Assembly (NCBI RefSeq): GCF_003177035.1
Contig: NZ_CP029488.1
Span: 3,100,001 to 3,164,000, forward strand
Source: Salinisphaera sp. LB1
Lineage (GTDB): Bacteria; Pseudomonadota; Gammaproteobacteria; Nevskiales; Salinisphaeraceae
Length of the DNA: 64,000 nt
Direction of reading: 5' to 3'
Part shown: one piece after another, positions 59,804 through 64,000 of the stretch
How positions within the stretch are numbered: position 1 is the first letter of the stretch
Layout of the letters: the number at the start of each line of letters is the position of its first letter
The notes under the pieces: model-generated
Database searches by the model: none
What the model was told of the DNA's origin: nothing
What the model saw: only the letters and a program-made list of their open reading frames with translations
Made by a program: the position numbers and the translations under genes

Positions 59804-61375
59804 TCAATCGGCTGGTGTGATCGTGCCTGGCACGGCGGCGCGAAGGCGTTCGGAGACGGCGAGTTCATGTCGCATGCTCTTCACGACGGCTACGCACATT
59901 AGAATCATCACCACCGAAAACGGCAGGCCGCCGACCAGCGAGGCGGTCTGCAGCGCCGACAGGCCGCCGGCGATGGCGAGTGCAATGCTTACGAGCCCCT
60001 GTAGCAGGACCCAGAACGCGCGGGTCGATACGGGGGGCCGCGTCATGCCGCCGGTGGACAGCACGGCGACCACGAACGCGCCCGAGTCGGCCGAGGTGAC
60101 GAAGAAGGTCACGATGAGCACGATCGCCAGAATCGAGCTGAACGTGGCGAACGGCAGCCCGGCGAGATAATCGAAAACGACCTGCTGTGTCGCGACATCG
60201 CCGAGTCCGCCGGCGCCGAACATCTCGCGGTGCAGTGCGGCCCAGCCCATGGTGCCGAACCACAGGAAAATGCCCAGGGTCGGGATGCAGAGCACGCCGA
60301 GGGCGAATTCGCGCACCGTGCGCCCGCGCGAGATGCGCGCCAGAAAAGTGCCCACGAACGGCCCCCAGGCGATCCACCAGGCCCAGAAGAAGACCGTCCA
60401 GTAAGACTGCCACTTGTCGCTGCCGGTGGAGAAGTCGGTTTCGAAGCTCGTTTGCAGGATGTGCTGGAAGTAGTAACCGAACGACGCGGTCAGGGCCTTG
60501 AGCAGGAATACAGTGGGGCCGAAGACGAACACGAAGGCCAGTAGCACCGCGGCCAGCAGGATGTTGAGGTTCGACAGCCACTTGATGCCGCGCGACAACC
60601 CCGACAGCACGGAAACGCCGGCGGCCAGGCTGATCAACGCGATGATGGTGATGCGCAGGTCGAGCGAGGAGTGGGCGATGCCGAGATACTGCAGGCCGGT
60701 ATTGATCTGGATGACGCCGAGACCGAGCGAGGTCGCCAGCCCGAACACGGTGCCGATGATGGCCACGATATCGATCAGGTCGCCGATCCAGCCGTGCACC
60801 CAGCGCCCCAGCAGGGGTTCCAGGCCCCAGCGGATCGCCAGCGGTCGGCCGCGACGATGGGTGGCGAATCCGAGCGCCAGCCCGACGATGATATAGATCG
60901 CGAACGCGCCCGCGCCCCATTCCATCCAGGTCAGCTGGATCGCATAGCGGGCGGCGGCGATGGTGCCGGACGCCATCTGCCGCGGCGCGTGGTGGAAGTG
61001 CGCTATGGGCTCGGCCGTACCGTAGAAGATGACCCCGATGCCGATGCCGGCCGAGAACAACATTGTGTACCAGGACAGGCGTGAGAACTCGGGGCGCGAG
61101 TCGTCCGGCCCGAGCCGGAGTGCGCCGAAGCGGCTGCAGCCCACCCAGATGCAGAAGCCGATGAAGCCGGCGCAGATGAAGATGTAGTACCAGCCGAAGT
61201 AATGGACGATATCGGCCAGCAGTACATTGAACACGCCCGACATGGTTTCGGGCCAGAGCATGGTCGCGGCGACCAGTGTGAGGATGAGCGTGACCACGGG
61301 GTAGAACACGCGCCCGGCCAGTTGCAGCGGGCCATGACGTTGGACGACCGGCGTGGTCGGCATGAAATCGGACAA
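59804..61375 (-). CDS. BCCT family transporter (betaine/carnitine/choline type)
   Basis: Sodium- or proton-coupled uptake of quaternary ammonium osmolytes or choline, 523 residues with 12 predicted helices. Diagnostic BCCT text is GIGIGVIFYGTAEPIAHF near residue 115 and the Trp-rich TM8 box WTVFFWAWWIAWGPFVGTFLARISRGRTVREF near residue 330. AAGGAA lies 6 nt before TTG 61375, which supports that TTG start over ATG 61363. The substrate cannot be told; osmoprotectant uptake would suit a halotolerant host. Confidence 0.9.
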   Translation of the reverse strand: MSDFMPTTPVVQRHGPLQLAGRVFYPVVTLILTLVAATMLWPETMSGVFNVLLADIVHYFGWYYIFICAGFIGFCIWVGCSRFGALRLGPDDSRPEFSRLSWYTMLFSAGIGIGVIFYGTAEPIAHFHHAPRQMASGTIAAARYAIQLTWMEWGAGAFAIYIIVGLALGFATHRRGRPLAIRWGLEPLLGRWVHGWIGDLIDIVAIIGTVFGLATSLGLGVIQINTGLQYLGIAHSSLDLRITIIALISLAAGVSVLSGLSRGIKWLSNLNILLAAVLLAFVFVFGPTVFLLKALTASFGYYFQHILQTSFETDFSTGSDKWQSYWTVFFWAWWIAWGPFVGTFLARISRGRTVREFALGVLCIPTLGIFLWFGTMGWAALHREMFGAGGLGDVATQQVVFDYLAGLPFATFSSILAIVLIVTFFVTSADSGAFVVAVLSTGGMTRPPVSTRAFWVLLQGLVSIALAIAGGLSALQTASLVGGLPFSVVMILMCVAVVKSMRHELAVSERLRAAVPGTITPAD

Positions 61376-61432
61376 GTCGGGTTCCTTGAAAGGGTTCGAG
61401 TGATTGAAGGGGCGACCGGCGCGATGCGCCGA

Positions 61433-62272
61433 TCAGTCGAGATGCGGCGCGATCAGCGCCTGGTAACCGCGTACGCGCTCGACATAGGCAACGACATCGC
61501 CGCCGCGGGCATAGCCGTGGGGCAGGTCAGTGTAGTAACGCGGCTCGGCCAGCAGCGGCAGCACCTGCTTGAGATCGGACCATAGATGCGGATTCTTGCC
61601 GAGCCGACGCGCCAGCGTCTGCGCATCGCGCAGATGCCCCATGCCCATGTTGTACGCGGCCAGTGCGAAATCGTTGCGATCGGGCAGGGGCACTTTGCTC
61701 GAAACCCGGGCACGCATTCGTGCCAGATAATGAGCGCCGCCGCGCACGCTTGCCACCGCGGAGAGCCGGTCGGTCACACCCACCGTCCGCGCTGTCGAAG
61801 GCGACAGCATCATCATGCCGGCAGCGCGGTGATGGGTCGCGCGCGGGCGCCATTTGGACTCGATGTACGCGACCGCAGCGAGCAGCGAGGCCGGCAAGCC
61901 ATAAGCATGGCCGGCATTTGCGAACAGCTGATTATAGCGCGGCAGCGTCGTGTGCAGCCGTCGTCCGAGGTCCTGCCGCTGGCGTGGATTCAGCCCCGGT
62001 CGCGGCGGATCGGCTCGCGGCCTGGGGGGAAGCGCTGCGATCTCGCGCAGCACGGTGGCCGGGCGGGATGAGGCCGACCACGGATCGACGAAGCGCGGCC
62101 AGGGGGTGTTTTCCGGTGCCAGAAGGTGCCCGACGCCGGGAAACAAGCCGTGCCCGAGCCGATCGAGACGTGCGGATACAGCGCCGGGTGCGGCGGCTGC
62201 CCCGATGCCGGAAAGACTGCCGGCGATCAACAACGCACTCGCGGCCCGGGCCACGACACGAGATGGCGTCAT
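61433..62272 (-). CDS. MltF-type lytic transglycosylase without the solute-binding domain
   Basis: Peptidoglycan lytic transglycosylase (SLT family). From ATG 62272 there is a signal peptide (VVARAASALLIAGSLSGIGAAAA) followed by a linker to about residue 110. The SLT domain has the catalytic Glu in YIESKW (about residue 138), AAGMMMLSPSTARTVGVTDRL, GGAHYLARM, and FALAAYNMGMGHLRDA, all very like the catalytic half of MltF. At 279 residues it lacks MltF's N-terminal solute-binding-like domain. It precedes the BCCT gene on the same strand. Confidence 0.85.
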   Translation of the reverse strand: MTPSRVVARAASALLIAGSLSGIGAAAAPGAVSARLDRLGHGLFPGVGHLLAPENTPWPRFVDPWSASSRPATVLREIAALPPRPRADPPRPGLNPRQRQDLGRRLHTTLPRYNQLFANAGHAYGLPASLLAAVAYIESKWRPRATHHRAAGMMMLSPSTARTVGVTDRLSAVASVRGGAHYLARMRARVSSKVPLPDRNDFALAAYNMGMGHLRDAQTLARRLGKNPHLWSDLKQVLPLLAEPRYYTDLPHGYARGGDVVAYVERVRGYQALIAPHLD

Positions 62273-62372
62273 GGCAAGGCACGCAGTGTCATCATGCACT
62301 TCATTATAACAGACCACTGTGCGGCCTCCATCTGCGTTGCCGCCGGCCGGACGCTGTGGGAATATCCCGTCG

Positions 62373-62888
62373 ATGACTTCTCGCCTGTATTTCGCCGCGG
62401 GCTTCTCCGCTGCTGCCGCCGCGCTGGTTCTGGTCTACCTGCTGCAATACGTCGGCGGGCTCGAGCCCTGTCCGCTGTGTATTTTCCAGCGCGTGGCCAT
62501 GGCCGGCGTGGCGTTGTTTTGCCTGGTGGGCTGGGTCCATGGTCCAGGCGGGCTGGCGCACCGTGTCTACGCCGGGCTGGCCGGCCTGGCGGCCCTTGCC
62601 GGTGCCGCCATCGCCGCGCGCCACGTCTGGCTCATGCATCTGCCGCCCGACCAGGTGCCCGCCTGCGGTCCCGGCCTGAATTACCTGATCCACATCATGC
62701 CGCTACAGGAGGTGGTGTCGGTCGTACTGCGCGGTGATGCCAGCTGTGCCACGGTCAAGGGCGCGTTCCTCGGCCTGAGTTTGCCGGCCTGGTCCTTGAT
62801 CTATTTCATTCTGTTGAGTGGCGGTGCGCTGGCGGGCCTGTGCGGTCTCGGCGCGCGTCCTGCAGCGTCACGTTATTCCGCGTCCTGA
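62373..62888 (+). CDS. dsbB: disulfide bond formation protein DsbB
   Basis: Inner-membrane quinone-dependent oxidase that regenerates DsbA. The 171-residue, four-helix protein has CPLC (Cys33, Cys36) in the family motif LEPCPLCIFQR, and a second Cys pair in the periplasmic loop (ACGPG near residue 97 and DASCATV near 124). I start at ATG 62373; GTG 62319 would add 18 residues. No dsbA is in the window. rraA follows. Confidence 0.93.
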   Translation: MTSRLYFAAGFSAAAAALVLVYLLQYVGGLEPCPLCIFQRVAMAGVALFCLVGWVHGPGGLAHRVYAGLAGLAALAGAAIAARHVWLMHLPPDQVPACGPGLNYLIHIMPLQEVVSVVLRGDASCATVKGAFLGLSLPAWSLIYFILLSGGALAGLCGLGARPAASRYSAS

Positions 62889-62902
62889 GCAAGGAGACTT
62901 TC

Positions 62903-63382
62903 ATGTATCCCGTAACCGATCTGTGCGACGAGTTCGCCGATCAGCTCCAGATTCTGGAGCCGATGTTCACCGACTTCGGCGGCCGGCTCGCCTTCGGCGG
63001 CCCCATCAGTACCGTGAAGTGCTTCGAGGATAATTCGCTGGTGCGGCTCGCGCTGGAAGAGCCCGGCGCCGGCCGCGTACTGGTGGTCGATGGCGGTGGT
63101 TCCGATCGCTGCGCGCTGCTGGGCGACAATCTCGCCCAACTCGCGATCGACAACGAATGGGCTGGCATCATCGTCTATGGCTGTATCCGCGATGCCGAGG
63201 CGATCTCGCAGATGGATGTGGCGGTCAAGGCGCTGAACACGCATCCGCTCAAGTCGGACAAGAAGAATGTCGGCGAACGAGACGTGCCAGTCCGCTTCGC
63301 CGGCGTGTCGTTCATGCCCGAAGACTGGCTCTACGCCGATCTCGACGGGATCGTGGTCTCCAATGCCGAGTTGGCATTATAG
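62903..63382 (+). CDS. rraA: RraA family protein, regulator of RNase E activity A-like
   Basis: A 159-residue protein of the RraA/demethylmenaquinone-methyltransferase-like fold. It has TDLCDEFADQLQILEPMFTDFGGRLAFGGP, VLVVDGGGSDRCALLGDNLAQLAI, and GCIRDAEAI. In E. coli RraA binds and inhibits RNase E; some relatives are oxaloacetate decarboxylases/aldolases, so function is inferred. AAGGAG precedes the ATG. Confidence 0.9.
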   Translation: MYPVTDLCDEFADQLQILEPMFTDFGGRLAFGGPISTVKCFEDNSLVRLALEEPGAGRVLVVDGGGSDRCALLGDNLAQLAIDNEWAGIIVYGCIRDAEAISQMDVAVKALNTHPLKSDKKNVGERDVPVRFAGVSFMPEDWLYADLDGIVVSNAELAL

Positions 63383-63702
63383 AACGACGCGTTCGGGCGT
63401 CACCGAATGATCGTCGATCATCCGGCCCAGGCCCCCGATCCGCGTCAATTCGCGTCCTGTTAGACCGCGGTTCCTGGCCTGGCCCGTGCTGCCACGACTT
63501 CGGCGCGTCGAGGCCTGGTCCGTGATCGTGCGCGGCGCGGCCTTGCCGGTCGGCGGGCCGTGCGCGGGGCCGCTCGCCGTGTCCGATCCGGTGGATTGCG
63601 GGTCGACCGGGCGGCCTCACCGAGCGCCATAGCCGGCGCGACCGACCGGTGGTAATGAATAACCCGGATGTCCGGACTGCGCGCCGGAATGGAGGAGAGG
63701 GG
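63383..63702. other. gene-free interval between rraA and the broken glycosylase gene
   Basis: About 320 nt without credible coding text on either strand. It holds a perfect ATGATC-GTC-GATCAT palindrome at 63407-63421, shortly after rraA, which may act as an RNA hairpin. Nothing else is assignable. Confidence 0.5.
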
Positions 63703-63846
63703 ATGCGCGAACCCGCGCCCCATTGTCGTCGTTGTCCGCGTCTGGTGGCATTGCGCCGGGAGACGCGGCGCGCTTTCCCGGCGCATCACGGCGCGCCCGT
63801 GCGCGCGTTCGGCTCGCCGGATGCGGCACTGCTGGTGATCGGGCGA
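63703..63846 (+). pseudogene. uracil-DNA glycosylase (family 4/5-type) 5' fragment, disrupted by MITE copy 2
   Basis: GGAGGAGAGGGG and ATG 63703 begin a protein with CRRCPRLVALRRETRR, HHGAPVRAFGSPDAALLVIG, as in iron-sulfur UDGs. After VIG the family would continue like LAPGxHGANRTGR. Instead the MITE terminal repeat starts (63846) and the frame reads non-family text. The gene has about 48 codons here; whether the rest lies beyond the window is not visible. The second cluster of cysteines is missing, so the visible product is inactive. Confidence 0.75.
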
Positions 63847-64000
63847 GTGTCCTGTCCTGGGTATTTTGCCGTATTCAGAACGCCTGTGCGGGCCCAGCAC
63901 AAGGCGCGCGACTGCGCCATGGCGAGCCTATGGCAAAGGAGCGCAACGCGGTGATGGGGGCGCACAGGCGTTCCCTTCGGGATATAGGGTGTGGGGCGAG
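63846..64000. mobile_element. MITE-like palindromic element, copy 2 (partial at window edge)
   Basis: Same orientation as copy 1. The first 55 bp match copy 1 with one difference; the last 35 visible bases differ at two positions. Between them, 65 bp (63901-63965) are absent from copy 1. The segment is flanked by GCAC words, which splits the GCCTGTGC/GCACAGGC arms that are adjacent in copy 1. The right terminal repeat is beyond the window. Confidence 0.85.

Overview
The window is 64 kb of GC-rich chromosome from a gammaproteobacterium. Its backbone is the conserved gammaproteobacterial core cluster glnD-map // rpsB-tsf-pyrH-frr-uppS-cdsA-rseP-bamA-skp-lpxD-fabZ-lpxA-lpxB-rnhB-dnaE-accA-tilS-pyrG-kdsA-eno-ftsB-truD-surE-pcm-nlpD. 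Outer-membrane biogenesis genes (bamA, skp, lpx, kdsA) show a Gram-negative cell. A BCCT-type osmolyte transporter and the overall gene set would suit a halotolerant lineage such as Salinisphaera, but that genus is only a guess from gene content.

Layout. 1-122: 3' end of an aldA-like aldehyde dehydrogenase. 199-3643 (minus): glnD and map. 3700-7204: ribosomal and translation-factor operon, with a predicted S2 leader pseudoknot, an rpsB-tsf intergenic hairpin and a terminator after tsf. 7219-17318: uppS to rnhB, a tightly packed envelope-biogenesis operon. 17352-27656: dnaE, accA, tilS, pyrG, kdsA, eno, ftsB. 27664-32347: truD, smr, surE, pcm, yqaA-like, nlpD. 32480-38341: alaC-hom-thrC-recJ. 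38680-41228 (minus): fadH and a decayed DUF4442 thioesterase-like gene. 42026-47308 (minus): sufB-C-D-S plus a Rieske protein, closed by a strong terminator. 47514-53037: lipoprotein, hotdog thioesterases, Rdx (SelW-like) protein, DUF3293 protein, fadE and its neighbouring TetR regulator. 53069-56824: nitroreductase, purB and fumC. 56910-63382: small membrane proteins, DUF6918-like protein, GNAT, GST, BCCT transporter, MltF-like transglycosylase, dsbB, rraA. 63703-end: a uracil-DNA glycosylase-like gene cut by a repeat element.

Most of the window is ordinary core genome. The main observations are: (1) dxr, ispD and ispF are all missing from their usual slots in this cluster, as is rpoS after nlpD; (2) a palindromic MITE-like element is present twice in the same orientation. 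Copy 1 supplies the purB stop codon and an SD-like sequence for the nitroreductase. Copy 2 interrupts the glycosylase gene and carries a 65-bp segment absent from copy 1; (3) a DUF4442 pseudogene has one 2-bp slippage and one in-frame stop; (4) ribosomal protein S2 has a roughly 60-residue acidic/polar C-terminal tail. I saw no CRISPR array, prophage, tRNA or rRNA gene, and nothing that clearly forms a new defence or biosynthetic system.

Functional themes: translation start-up and envelope assembly (rpsB to lpxB), DNA and nucleotide metabolism (dnaE, rnhB, pyrG, pyrH, purB, recJ), Fe-S cluster assembly (suf), fatty-acid oxidation (fadE, fadH, thioesterases), and threonine/alanine synthesis (alaC, hom, thrC).
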